Assembly: GCA_004555245.1 (NCBI GenBank)
Contig: SFIS01000028.1
Location: 1-42,753, forward strand
Reading direction: 5' to 3'
Source of the DNA: Bacteroidales bacterium
Lineage (GTDB): Bacteria; Bacteroidota; Bacteroidia; Bacteroidales; Bacteroidaceae
DNA: 42,753 nt
Made by a program: the position numbers and the translations under genes. Under the pieces are notes generated by a model, which was not told where the DNA came from, did no database searches, and worked only from the letters and a program-made list of their open reading frames with translations. This document shows, piece after piece, positions 8,681 to 16,304 of the stretch (position 1 is the stretch's first letter; each line of letters opens with the position of its first letter).

Positions 8681-8908
8681 TATTAGGGTGTACAGTTTGA
8701 TGTGCAAAAAATGGAACTGTTCCTGATTTACCCAGGGTGTCGCTTCGCTTCACCCTGGGCTATGCGCTCGTTGGGCTTTCAGCGCGACAAACGTAAAAGT
8801 TGGGTCAAGTGGCAACCAGCCTTTAGGCTGGTAAAAGTTGTTTTTGTTGTTGTCAACAGACAACATAGAGTTCTTCAATTTTTGCACATCAAACTGTACA
8901 CCCTAATA
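8681..8908. mobile_element. Non-coding 228-bp element with 30-bp perfect terminal inverted repeats (MITE-like)
   Basis: The ends 8681-8710 and 8879-8908 are perfect 30-bp inverted repeats starting TATTAGGGTGTACAGTTTGA. Inside are a 9-bp hairpin CCCAGGGTG/CACCCTGGG (8731-8759) and CCAGCCTTTAGGCTGG (8817-8832). No protein is encoded. A diverged, longer relative in the opposite orientation lies at 2076-2456. Perfect ends and internal palindromes fit a miniature transposable or repetitive intergenic element; the parent transposase is not in the window and no target duplication is clear. The remaining 196 bases up to manC (8909-9104) show nothing recognisable. Confidence 0.8.
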
Positions 8909-9104
8909 TATAGAGCACATACGGGTATGCCATTGCCAAAAGTGTATTATCTCATTCTGATTAGTCTTTAGCCTTTAGCAATATCCGTCTTCTCGTTTTC
9001 AAACGAAAGCCATATGACCTGTTGACTTGTTCTTATGGAAAACTTCCGGTGTGACATGTCCTCTATCCTCACCAGCCCATCTCTCAGATCATGTTCTCCA
9101 CGAA

Positions 9105-10157
9105 TCAGTCGTGGAAGCTTGCGATGCGTTGTTCTTCCGAGAGTTTGCAGATGAGCAGTGTGCCGTCTTTCTCTGCCACGATATATCCGTCGAGTCCCTG
9201 CACCACAACCTGTTTGCAGTCAGTGGCGTGTACAATGCAGTCGTGGGAGTCTATCATACGTATGTCTTTGCCGATGCATCCGTTTCCGTTCACATCGTGA
9301 GGTGTCTGCTGCAGCAGCGACCCCCATGTTCCGAGGTCGCTCCATCCGAAGTCAGACGGTATGACGTAAATCTCCTCTGCTTTCTCCATGATGGCGTAAT
9401 CGACCGAAATGCTCTCGCATTCGGGATATACGGCATTGATGCGTTCCTGCTCTGCCGGTGTCCCATAGACGTCTTCCATATTTTCGAAGATGCGGTTGAC
9501 GGTTGGGGCATACATACGGAATGCGTTGACGATTGTGGAGACGTTCCAGATGAAGATGCCGGCGTTCCAGAAGAAGTTGTTCTGCCTGATATATTGTTTT
9601 GCCGTCTCAAGGTCGGGTTTCTCCCTGAAGGAATCGACGACAAAGAGCTCTTTGTTTCGTGCGGTGCTTGCCGAGAGGTCTGCCTGTATATATCCGTATC
9701 CTGTCTCGGGGCGTGTCGGTTTCATGCCGAGTGTGATGATGGCATCGCTCTCGCCTGTTGTTTTCAGTGCCGACTTTATGACGCGTCGGAATTCCATGAC
9801 ATCGGTGACGATATGGTCGCTTGGTGTGACAACGATGTTTGCCTTGGGGTCTTTCTTCTTTATTCTCCAGCTGACATAGCAGATACATGGTGCGGTGTTT
9901 CTTCGACACGGTTCGCTGAGTATGTTTTCGGCAGGCACCTGCGGCAGCTGCTCTTTCACCTTTGCCACATATTTCTCGTTTGTCACCACCCACACATTCT
10001 CTGGCGGGCAGATGTCCGAGAATCTGTCCATAGTGAGTTGCAGCAATGACTTCCCTACTCCGAGGACATCGATAAACTGTTTTGGATTGGCTTCGGTGCT
10101 CATGGGCCAGAAACGGCTTCCCACTCCTCCTGCCATGATTACGAGATGGTTGTTCAT
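9105..10157 (-). CDS. manC: Mannose-1-phosphate guanylyltransferase
   Basis: A 350-residue nucleotidyltransferase that makes GDP-mannose from mannose-1-phosphate and GTP, feeding glycan and fucose synthesis. The N-terminal signature VIMAGGVGSRFWPMS (from residue 7) binds the nucleotide. The P-x-K that follows is PKQF, and REKPD at about 178 corresponds to the conserved sugar-phosphate lysine motif. The NTF-only length means there is no fused phosphomannose isomerase domain. It lies 78 bases downstream of a small winged-helix gene and may be co-transcribed with it. Confidence 0.93.
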   Translation of the reverse strand: MNNHLVIMAGGVGSRFWPMSTEANPKQFIDVLGVGKSLLQLTMDRFSDICPPENVWVVTNEKYVAKVKEQLPQVPAENILSEPCRRNTAPCICYVSWRIKKKDPKANIVVTPSDHIVTDVMEFRRVIKSALKTTGESDAIITLGMKPTRPETGYGYIQADLSASTARNKELFVVDSFREKPDLETAKQYIRQNNFFWNAGIFIWNVSTIVNAFRMYAPTVNRIFENMEDVYGTPAEQERINAVYPECESISVDYAIMEKAEEIYVIPSDFGWSDLGTWGSLLQQTPHDVNGNGCIGKDIRMIDSHDCIVHATDCKQVVVQGLDGYIVAEKDGTLLICKLSEEQRIASFHD

Positions 10158-10235
10158 AGGTGTGTATTTTTTATTGTATTGCGAGTTGTTGTCTGTGAGA
10201 TTCTTGTATGCAGTTTTCCGTATTCTGCTTTGATA

Positions 10236-10580
10236 TCAGCAGAAAGGCAGTCCGAGTGAAGGCTCGTCATTGTCCGGTGTCTTTCTTGCCAGAGTCTGGT
10301 CGGGCTCTGTCACATCTTCCGAGAACTGGAGGCTGAGTTCCGTTACTCTGTTTCTGCTTATCCGGTAGTATCCTCTTCGTCCGGCACGTTCAAGGCATGA
10401 GTTGTGCCTGCGTGTGCTCTGCAGGAGTGTGGCGGAGACATCGCGCCGTATGTCTTCTATGGGTGTTGAGGAGAAGAGGGTGTTGTGCTTGTTATACACA
10501 TGACGGACGATTTTCCGCACGGGCAGCCCGTCGGGTGCGTGCAGAAGTATGTCTATTATGTCCTGTGTATAGTCTGCCAT
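10236..10580 (-). CDS. Small winged-helix-like protein, function unknown
   Basis: About 114 residues from MADYTQDIIDILLHA; the frame is open ten codons further upstream, but this ATG starts a natural helix. Residues 1-75 (three helices, then CLERAGRRGYYRISR) look like a small winged-helix domain of the HARE-HTH or restriction-associated type. The C-terminal 35 residues are acidic and polar and probably disordered, ending in LGLPFC. No family is recognised with certainty. It lies upstream of manC and downstream of another small winged-helix gene on the same strand. DNA binding is an inference from fold only. Confidence 0.65.
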   Translation of the reverse strand: MADYTQDIIDILLHAPDGLPVRKIVRHVYNKHNTLFSSTPIEDIRRDVSATLLQSTRRHNSCLERAGRRGYYRISRNRVTELSLQFSEDVTEPDQTLARKTPDNDEPSLGLPFC

Positions 10581-10669
10581 GATATGTTCTGTCTGTCTGC
10601 GGCTGTGCAAGGGTTGTGGTGCCGCATGTATGTATGCGGCTTGTTGCCTGCCATTCTGTTTAAAAACGT

Positions 10670-10717
10670 AATGAGGTTTTGTAACCCCCTGGCTTGGAAG
10701 GACAACAAAACCTCATT
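10670..10717 (-). terminator. Hairpin between two small winged-helix genes
   Basis: A 13-bp perfect stem (AATGAGGTTTTGT, 10670-10682, with its complement at 10705-10717) downstream of the 10845-11147 gene. In the minus direction it is followed by a T-rich stretch. A second small palindrome, GCCGCAT/ATGCGGC, lies at 10621-10640. Confidence 0.6.
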
Positions 10718-10844
10718 TTCACAATTGTCATGTCATCTTCAGCACGTTCTCCCGGTCTGAAAGATGTCGCTGCCGTGCATGACATGGCATACTGTATGGT
10801 GTAGTTGAGCTGCGGCGTTGACCTTCAGCTCGCAAGGGTGGATG

Positions 10845-11147
10845 TTATGCAAGCGAGATAGTGTCGCAGTCGCCATTGATCTTTCCCTCTTTCATGAGCC
10901 ATCCTGCACCGAGGAGAACTTCCTGCTCGCTGATACCTGCGACCTTTGCAATCTCTTTTACCGAGAGAGGACCCTCTGCGTTTGCAAGAGTCTGGTAAAC
11001 GTCACCTGCACGGAAACCTACGTTTTCTGCTGTGATGTAGAGAGTAGGAGTTGTTTTCTTGGCGCAAGTCTTCTTTGTCGCACAAGCTTTCTTCGGAGCA
11101 GCTGCCTTCTTTGCAGCAGTCTCTGTTGTTGTTTTCTTTTCTGCCAT
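10845..11147 (-). CDS. Winged-helix protein (DUF2582-like) with Lys/Ala-rich N-terminal tail
   Basis: A 100-residue protein. Residues 1-33 are a basic, low-complexity tail of Lys, Ala, Thr and three Cys, as in histone-H1-like proteins. Residues 35-100 (LYITAENVGFRAGDVYQTLANAEG...VLLGAGWLMKEGKI) match the small winged-helix domain known as DUF2582, found across Bacteroidetes. Its role is unknown; the tail suggests non-specific nucleic-acid contact (inference). It is separated from aspS upstream by a strong terminator, so it is probably a single gene. Confidence 0.8.
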   Translation of the reverse strand: MAEKKTTTETAAKKAAAPKKACATKKTCAKKTTPTLYITAENVGFRAGDVYQTLANAEGPLSVKEIAKVAGISEQEVLLGAGWLMKEGKINGDCDTISLA

Positions 11148-11251
11148 TTTTTACCTGAATAATAATTAACCTATTGAAAATATATCAAATCATGATACTT
11201 ATTCGTCTGCAAAGTTACTCATTATTACATTAATAGGCAAAGATTAACAAC

Positions 11252-11301
11252 AAAAAAAGCACTGCTTTGATGGCATATTCGACAAAAGCAGTGTTTTTTT
11301 T
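11252..11301. terminator. Bidirectional terminator between aspS and the DUF2582-like gene
   Basis: An A7 run, then GCACTGCTTT, a 16-nt loop, AAAGCAGTG, then a T8 run. The stem with A and T tracts on the two sides is a classic bidirectional intrinsic terminator. It would end aspS transcription on the minus strand. Confidence 0.8.
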
Positions 11302-11402
11302 GACGCATATCAACACGTTTGTTCTAATAATCAGCAGAATAGAATGTGCGAGAGCTGTCTCATCCGTGTTGTCCTTTCGCTACAGTCGGGCTTGTATGCC
11401 TG

Positions 11403-13160
11403 CTATTTTTTGAGGTCGAGCTTCAGCTGTAGTTCTTCAAGCTGGTTGGGGTCGAGTGTGCCCGGCGCGTCGAGCATGACGTCTCTGCCGCTGTTGTTCT
11501 TCGGGAAGGCTATGACGTCGCGTATCGAGTCGAGGCCTGCCATGATGCTGACAAATCGGTCGAGGCCGAAGGCGAGACCTGCATGTGGCGGCGCACCGTA
11601 TTTGAAGGCATTGATGAGGAAGCCAAACTGCTGCATGGCTTTCTCCGGCGTGAAGCCGAGCACCTCAAACATCTTTGCCTGCAGTTTGCCGTCATGGATA
11701 CGCAGCGAGCCTCCGCCTACCTCTATGCCGTTGCACACGAAGTCGTAGGCCTTGGCGCGCACCTTTGCGGGGTCGGTTGTCAGCAAAGGTATGTCGTCGG
11801 GGTTGGGCATAGTGAAAGGATGGTGTGTTGACATTAGGCGCTGTTCTTCGTCGCTCCATTCGAAGAGGGGGAAATCGACAATCCAGAGACACTCGAAACG
11901 ATTCTTGTCCATCAGTCCGAGGCGGCGGCCCATTTCAAGACGCAGGGCGCAGAGCTGCACGCGTGTCTTGTCTGCCTTCTCGCCCGAGAGGATGAGCAGG
12001 AGGTCGCCCGGCTTTGCGCCGGCGGTCTCTGCAACATGTCTTGTCTCGTCGGCGGTGTAGAACTTGTCAACCGAGGATTTCAGCGTGCCGTCTTCGTTGT
12101 ATTTGATATATACGAGGCCTTTGGCGCCTACCTGCTGCGACTTGACGAAATCCGTGAGCTGGTCGAGTTGCTTGCGGGTGTATGCCGCACAGCCTTCGCA
12201 TACTATGCCTCCGACATACGCCGCATCGTCAAACACCTGGAACTTGCCGGCGGGGAAGACCTCTTTAAGTTCCTGAAACTCCATGCCGAAACGCAGATCG
12301 GGCTTGTCAGAGCCATATTTTCTCATGGCTTCGTGCCATGTCATCTGCCTCAGCTTCCCGGGCAGCTCAACGCCGCGCACCTCTTTGAAGAGATGCCGCG
12401 CCATGTCCTCGAAGAGTTCGATGACGTCCTCCTGATCGACAAACGACATCTCGCAGTCTATCTGCGTGAACTCCGGCTGGCGGTCGGCCCGCAAATCCTC
12501 GTCGCGGAAACATTTCGCAATCTGGAAATAGCGGTCGAAGCCAGACACCATCAGCAGCTGCTTCAGTGTCTGCGGCGACTGCGGCAGGGCATAGAACTGT
12601 CCGGGATTCATGCGCGACGGCACGACGAAGTCGCGTGCTCCCTCGGGTGTCGAACCGATGAGGATAGGTGTCTCAACCTCGATAAACTGGCGTGCGTCGA
12701 GGAAGTTGCGTATGAGAATCGTCATACGGTGGCGAAGCTCAAGATTCTTGCGCACCGCAGGACGGCGCAGGTCGAGGTATCTGTATTTCATTCTGAGTTC
12801 GTCGCCGCCGTCCGTCTGGTCTTCGATTGTGAATGGCGGCGTGACGCTCTCGCTTATGATGTTCAGTTCATTTACGACAAGTTCAATGTCGCCGGTGGCT
12901 ATCTTCTTGTTCTTGGAGTAGCGTTCGGCAACAGTGCCGACAGCCTGAACGACATATTCTCTGCCCAGTTTGCCGGCCTTGGCACGCAGTTCGTCCGACG
13001 ATTCTTCGTTGAAGGCCAACTGTGTGATGCCGTAACGGTCACGTAAATCGACAAAAGTGAGGCCACCGAGGTTATGCACTCCCTGCACCCATCCCACGAG
13101 GGTGACTGTCTGTCCGACATGTTCTATGCGGAGTTCACCGCAGGTTCTTGTTCTGTACAT
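11403..13160 (-). CDS. aspS: Aspartyl-tRNA synthetase
   Basis: A 585-residue class II synthetase. The start at 13160 (MYRTRTCGELR) matches the usual N-terminus; a further in-frame ATG 13 codons upstream lies in the AT-rich leader. Domains in order: OB-fold anticodon-binding domain (about 1-105); catalytic core with motif 2 FRDEDLRADRQPEFTQ; the bacterial GAD insertion (about 290-420); and motif 3 GLAFGLDRFVSIMAG near the end. Full length. A well-formed promoter lies at 13197-13228, so it is transcribed on its own. Whether it charges only tRNA-Asp cannot be told from sequence here. Confidence 0.97.
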   Translation of the reverse strand: MYRTRTCGELRIEHVGQTVTLVGWVQGVHNLGGLTFVDLRDRYGITQLAFNEESSDELRAKAGKLGREYVVQAVGTVAERYSKNKKIATGDIELVVNELNIISESVTPPFTIEDQTDGGDELRMKYRYLDLRRPAVRKNLELRHRMTILIRNFLDARQFIEVETPILIGSTPEGARDFVVPSRMNPGQFYALPQSPQTLKQLLMVSGFDRYFQIAKCFRDEDLRADRQPEFTQIDCEMSFVDQEDVIELFEDMARHLFKEVRGVELPGKLRQMTWHEAMRKYGSDKPDLRFGMEFQELKEVFPAGKFQVFDDAAYVGGIVCEGCAAYTRKQLDQLTDFVKSQQVGAKGLVYIKYNEDGTLKSSVDKFYTADETRHVAETAGAKPGDLLLILSGEKADKTRVQLCALRLEMGRRLGLMDKNRFECLWIVDFPLFEWSDEEQRLMSTHHPFTMPNPDDIPLLTTDPAKVRAKAYDFVCNGIEVGGGSLRIHDGKLQAKMFEVLGFTPEKAMQQFGFLINAFKYGAPPHAGLAFGLDRFVSIMAGLDSIRDVIAFPKNNSGRDVMLDAPGTLDPNQLEELQLKLDLKK

Positions 13161-13196
13161 TATATATATATAAAGATGTATTACTATTACAAAATG

Positions 13197-13228
13197 CAAA
13201 ATTAAGAAAAAAATATGGAACGAGCAAA
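13197..13228 (-). promoter_or_regulatory. Promoter of aspS
   Basis: On the minus strand, TTTG (13225-13228), 20 bases, TAATTTTG (13197-13204), about 37 bases ahead of the aspS start. Confidence 0.75.
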
Positions 13229-13246
13229 ACTATTTCAACTTTTTTG

Positions 13247-13278
13247 TTTGCCGGAATGAGAATAAAACAGTAAATTTG
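13247..13278 (+). promoter_or_regulatory. Strong promoter-like sequence facing a gene-free region
   Basis: TTTG (13247-13250), exactly 20 bases, TAAATTTG (13271-13278): a consensus Bacteroidetes promoter pointing right, divergent from the aspS promoter. No convincing protein gene follows for 1.2 kb, so any product would be a non-coding RNA or a decayed gene. Confidence 0.55.
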
Positions 13279-14430
13279 CAGATGGAAAATGAGACGCCCC
13301 TCGACACAGAACCGTGCTGGTTAGATCGGGATACTCATCAATTTACAATCGAAAACCGAGTTTGCCGTGTTTTCAATGGCGGGCCACAACGATTTCAGCC
13401 ACACACTGCCGGCATCGAGACTTGTCCTTTGCCGCTTTGTCCCTGGCTGTCTTCAAGCTGCAAAGCCGGTGGATTACAACGAAGCATAGCGCTCAGAAAA
13501 TTCATTTTCAAGGAGTTTTCATCACAATCACAGCACGGTTCTTTTCTGTCTGTCCTTCTTTCCGTCGCATTCTTTTCCATTCTCCCACCCCATCTATTGC
13601 TCCACCCCTACACCCTACACCCTTTATTCCCGCTCTCCGACGCTTCTCTCCGCAGCTTCCGCCCGGCGGCTGTCCGTTTTCCTGTTGTCATGTTTCTTGC
13701 AGTATTTTATTGACGACATGTAAAGCGGCGGCAACATGTGCGAACAGGCGATGTCACTGGCCGGCTTGACTACCGAGACAAGGCAAGCGTCCTGCCGGCA
13801 CATGAGACCCTGGCTCTGTGTCTCCGTCGGCATAAAGAAAATGACCTGACGACGGGCATGGCCGCAATGGTTGCCGGCAATGGCAGACGAGGGCAGAACT
13901 TGGATGTCGTTAAAATTCATGCTAAAATAGTATCAGGTGTTGGTCTTTGAATGGTATGTATGATACTATCTTGACACAGAAAAACCGCCGTAGAATCTGT
14001 TGCGTCTTCCTGACGGCAGTTTTACGGCGGTTTTTTGTCATTTCTTACAAGAGGCGTATATCACTGATATACAATACGATACACAAACCGCCGACTTTCC
14101 TGCATTTCTTCCAGTCGTCAAAAATCGTGCAAATTGCCTGCAAGACAGTCTATTTTGCCTCGTCATCAAGTCAATCTTGCGGCCTGACTTTGACTATTTT
14201 GCTGCCTCACTTTGACTTTCTTGCATTGCAAGACAGTCAAGATGACACTACAGTGGGCTGCCGCCACCTCCCCAAAGCGTATTTTCAGGTTCAAAAAACA
14301 TGACTTCCGGAGATTTGGGGCTGTGCAGGAAAGTGTCAGCCGCAGTGTCTGTATGATACTCTTTCTGCAAGTCGGCAAGGCTTTCTTTCTGTCTGTCAGA
14401 TGCAGGGAATGCCCGCAGGGCAAGAAAAAA
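13279..14430. other. Gene-free stretch of about 1.15 kb
   Basis: Open frames exist on both strands but have no family resemblance, biased composition (Ser/Pro/His-rich) and mutual overlap, so I reject them as genes. What can be seen: a bidirectional hairpin with AAAACCGCCGTA/TACGGCGGTTTTTT arms at 13979-14036; an inverted pair AAAATAGTATCA (13924-13935) and TGATACTATCTT (13961-13972); TGCAAGACAGTC at about 14140 and 14226; and CTGACTTTGACT/CTCACTTTGACT direct repeats near 14185-14215. The region may hold gene remnants or an RNA gene. Confidence 0.5.
13979..14036. terminator. Strong hairpin with A and T tracts
   Basis: AAAACCGCCGTAGAA pairs with TTTTACGGCGGTTTT across about 24 bases that contain a second small GCCGT-type repeat. 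It is flanked by A and T runs and can terminate in either direction. It could end a transcript started at the 13247-13278 promoter. Confidence 0.6.
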
Positions 14431-14463
14431 TCCCATATCTCCGCAAACGCAGGATATGGGATA
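14431..14463 (-). terminator. Terminator of the rfbC-lipoprotein unit
   Basis: ATCCCATAT pairs with ATATGGGAT around a 15-nt loop, followed on the minus strand by TTTTTT. It is a typical intrinsic terminator 47 bases beyond the lipoprotein stop. Confidence 0.75.
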
Positions 14464-14509
14464 AGGTTTATGTCTGCCGCCTCTTGCCAGGGATGAGTGG
14501 CGTTGTATG

Positions 14510-15301
14510 TCAGTTGCTCACTTTCATCGTGAGTTTGCCTTGCGGCGAGACGGTCATCTTCACGATGTAAGCCGTCGGGGTGTCAGGCATGCAGAGTGCG
14601 GCGTCGAGAGTTATGCCGGCTGGGGTGATGGCATCGACGGTGATGTCGCTGAGTACAGACTGGCGTATGAAGTTCTCAGGGACATGTGCCGCGAAATCCT
14701 GCTTGCGCATATCGCGCGAGAAGAGGCGCGTGCCTCCGTCATAGACACAGACGTTGATGATGTTGTCGTAGTAGATGTTGTCAACCATGATGCCTTCCTG
14801 ATTGTAGGTTGAGCGTATGACTTTATAGGTTGAGGGGTTCACCTGCACATAGACATGATATTTTCGGTCTGCCACGACTGCCACGGTGTCACGTTTTATG
14901 AGCCGGTTCTGGTTTAGTGGTGGTGCGGCATGTTTCGTGAATGCCTTCGCATCGTCGGGGTTGTCGCTCTTCAGCAGTTTCACGATGTCGCCTGCATGGT
15001 TGCGGAACTCGAAGATGTGTTCTGTCTGTTTCAATATCTCGTACCTTGCCTCTGTGGCACCTCTGATGACGAGCGAATCACGGACGACGGCAAAATATGC
15101 GGGTGCCATCGTCGAATCGGAATATGATATGGTGTCGCCCGCCACACGCATGGTGACGACTTCGTCTTCGTTCATCCACACGCCCTGCAACATCTGCTTC
15201 GCTACGGTGTCTTCGGCGGGAGGGGCAGCATCCGATGTCTTTCCGGTGCAGGAGAGAAGTGCGGCAAGGATGATGCAGAAGTGGAGAATATACTGTTTCA
15301 C
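14510..15301 (-). CDS. Lipoprotein of unknown function (DUF4738-like)
   Basis: A 263-residue lipoprotein: signal peptide with lipobox LLSC (lipid Cys18), then a beta-rich domain. The first half (LQGVWMNEDEVVTMRVAGDTISYSDS...) reads like a lipocalin or META-type small barrel that asks 'how much does it bind'. The second half (YHVYVQVNPSTYKVI... to LTMKVSN) resembles the DUF4738 proteins of Prevotella. No catalytic motif is visible. It is probably anchored in the inner or outer membrane facing the periplasm. It lies 51 bases downstream of rfbC, with a GTTGAC spacer repeat in the gap, and ends before a clear terminator. The family name is from memory and moderately sure. Confidence 0.75.
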   Translation of the reverse strand: MKQYILHFCIILAALLSCTGKTSDAAPPAEDTVAKQMLQGVWMNEDEVVTMRVAGDTISYSDSTMAPAYFAVVRDSLVIRGATEARYEILKQTEHIFEFRNHAGDIVKLLKSDNPDDAKAFTKHAAPPLNQNRLIKRDTVAVVADRKYHVYVQVNPSTYKVIRSTYNQEGIMVDNIYYDNIINVCVYDGGTRLFSRDMRKQDFAAHVPENFIRQSVLSDITVDAITPAGITLDAALCMPDTPTAYIVKMTVSPQGKLTMKVSN

Positions 15302-15310
15302 GGTTATTTT

Positions 15311-15342
15311 TATAGTTGACGAGTTAACGGGTTGACAACTTG
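15311..15342. repeat. GTTGAC-type short spacer repeat
   Basis: TAGTTGACGAGTTAACGGGT followed by TGACAACTTG, in the 51-bp gap between rfbC and the lipoprotein gene. Same family as the other spacer repeats. Confidence 0.6.
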
Positions 15343-15352
15343 AAATAATGTA

Positions 15353-15904
15353 TCATTCAAATGTCTCGGCGTCTTTCAGCAGGCATCCCCTAAGGTCTTT
15401 CTCGCTTGTCAGCACTTCTGACAAGTCTATGGGCCATTGTATGGCGAGTTGCGGGTCGTCGAAACGTATGCAAGCCTCACTTTCGGGAGCATAGGCGTTA
15501 TCCACTTTGTATGTGAAGACGGCTTCGTCAGAGAGGACGAGGAAACCGTGGGCGAAGCCTCTCGGGATGAAGAGCTGCGCCTTGTTCTCTTCGCTCAGCT
15601 CTGCCATAACATGCTTTCCGAAGGTGGGAGAGTTGCGGCGCAGGTCAACGGCGACATCCACAACGCGGCCTTTGATGACACGCACGAGTTTGGCCTGCGA
15701 CTTGTCGCCTTTCTGATAGTGCAGCCCGCGGAGCACTCCGTAGCCCGACTTCGATTCGTTGTCCTGAATGAAATCGATGTGCGAGCCGATGTTGCTGTCG
15801 AACTCCGACTGTTTGAAAGCCTCAAAGAAATAGCCTCGTTTGTCTTCAAACACGCGCGGTTTGATGATGAAGACACCCTCAATGTCTGTTTTCTGAAATT
15901 CCAT
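15353..15904 (-). CDS. rfbC: dTDP-4-dehydrorhamnose 3,5-epimerase
   Basis: A 183-residue cupin-type epimerase, the third step of dTDP-L-rhamnose synthesis. The start MEFQKTDIEGVF is the usual one; the open frame upstream (33 more codons) covers the promoter and is not coding. GVLRGLHYQ holds catalytic His62, RGFAHGFLVL follows, and the active-site Tyr lies in VFTYKVDNAYAPESE. Length matches RmlC. The other rhamnose genes (rmlA, B, D) are not in the window, so here rfbC is separated from its pathway partners. Confidence 0.95.
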   Translation of the reverse strand: MEFQKTDIEGVFIIKPRVFEDKRGYFFEAFKQSEFDSNIGSHIDFIQDNESKSGYGVLRGLHYQKGDKSQAKLVRVIKGRVVDVAVDLRRNSPTFGKHVMAELSEENKAQLFIPRGFAHGFLVLSDEAVFTYKVDNAYAPESEACIRFDDPQLAIQWPIDLSEVLTSEKDLRGCLLKDAETFE

Positions 15905-15973
15905 ATAGTATGTATGATTGTCTTTTTGCCGGTTTGCACCAAGCCGTCTGGCACGGCTCAGAGATTCGGTCTG

Positions 15974-16004
15974 CAAAGTTAAGCATAAAAACTGAATTAT
16001 CAAA
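15974..16004 (-). promoter_or_regulatory. Promoter of rfbC
   Basis: On the minus strand, TTTG (16001-16004), 19 bases, TAACTTTG (15974-15981), about 70 bases before the rfbC ATG. It sits just beside the inverted-repeat element that starts at 16025. Confidence 0.7.
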
Positions 16005-16024
16005 AATTTCTTGTGTTTTTTTAC

Positions 16025-16220
16025 AGGGTGGTTCTATAAATTAGCTTTGTTAGATTTCGAGATTATTTTCGAGGACAAATTGAAAGTTGTAGAAGGAGCG
16101 TAGCGGGCTACGTGACTGATACAACTTACAATTTGTCCTCGAAAAGAATCCGAAAGCGGACAAAACGTTTAAACCACTATAATTAGCATTGTTAACGGTG
16201 GTAATTTATAGAACCACCCT
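16025..16220. mobile_element. Non-coding 196-bp element with 19-bp perfect terminal inverted repeats (MITE-like)
   Basis: The ends are 16025-16043 (AGGGTGGTTCTATAAATTA) and 16202-16220 (exact reverse complement). Inside is a 26-bp inverted repeat with one mismatch (TTTTCGAGGACAAATTG... at 16067-16091/92 against 16120-16145), whose centre carries CGTAG-CGGG-CTACG. The whole element can therefore fold into nested hairpins. Both sides are followed or preceded by AC, a possible 2-bp target duplication. It encodes no protein and lies between the rfbC promoter and the 3' end of htpX. It is unrelated in sequence to the 8681 element. Confidence 0.8.
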
Positions 16221-16230
16221 ACAATCAATT

Positions 16231-16260
16231 ATGGGACACGCCCATACGGACATGCCCCAT
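16231..16260. terminator. Hairpin downstream of htpX
   Basis: A 13-bp stem with G-T pairs (ATGGGACACGCCC and GGACATGCCCCAT) and a 4-nt loop between the element at 16025-16220 and the htpX stop. It probably ends htpX transcription; the T-tract is weak. Confidence 0.45.
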
Positions 16261-16304
16261 AACTTATTGCTTGATGAGAAGGTATAGTGTCGGGTTGCTG
16301 TATG

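Noticed and set aside
13276..13769. Two overlapping open frames of 145-151 codons after a good promoter
   Set aside because: Composition is Ser/Pro/His-rich with no recognisable fold, the frames overlap each other, and there is no start context.
14166..14436. Minus-strand frames of 62-85 codons
   Set aside because: They overlap the terminator of the lipoprotein gene and each other, and show no known motif.
15437..15982. Long plus-strand frame opposite rfbC
   Set aside because: It is the antisense shadow of rfbC, whose family and motifs are clear.
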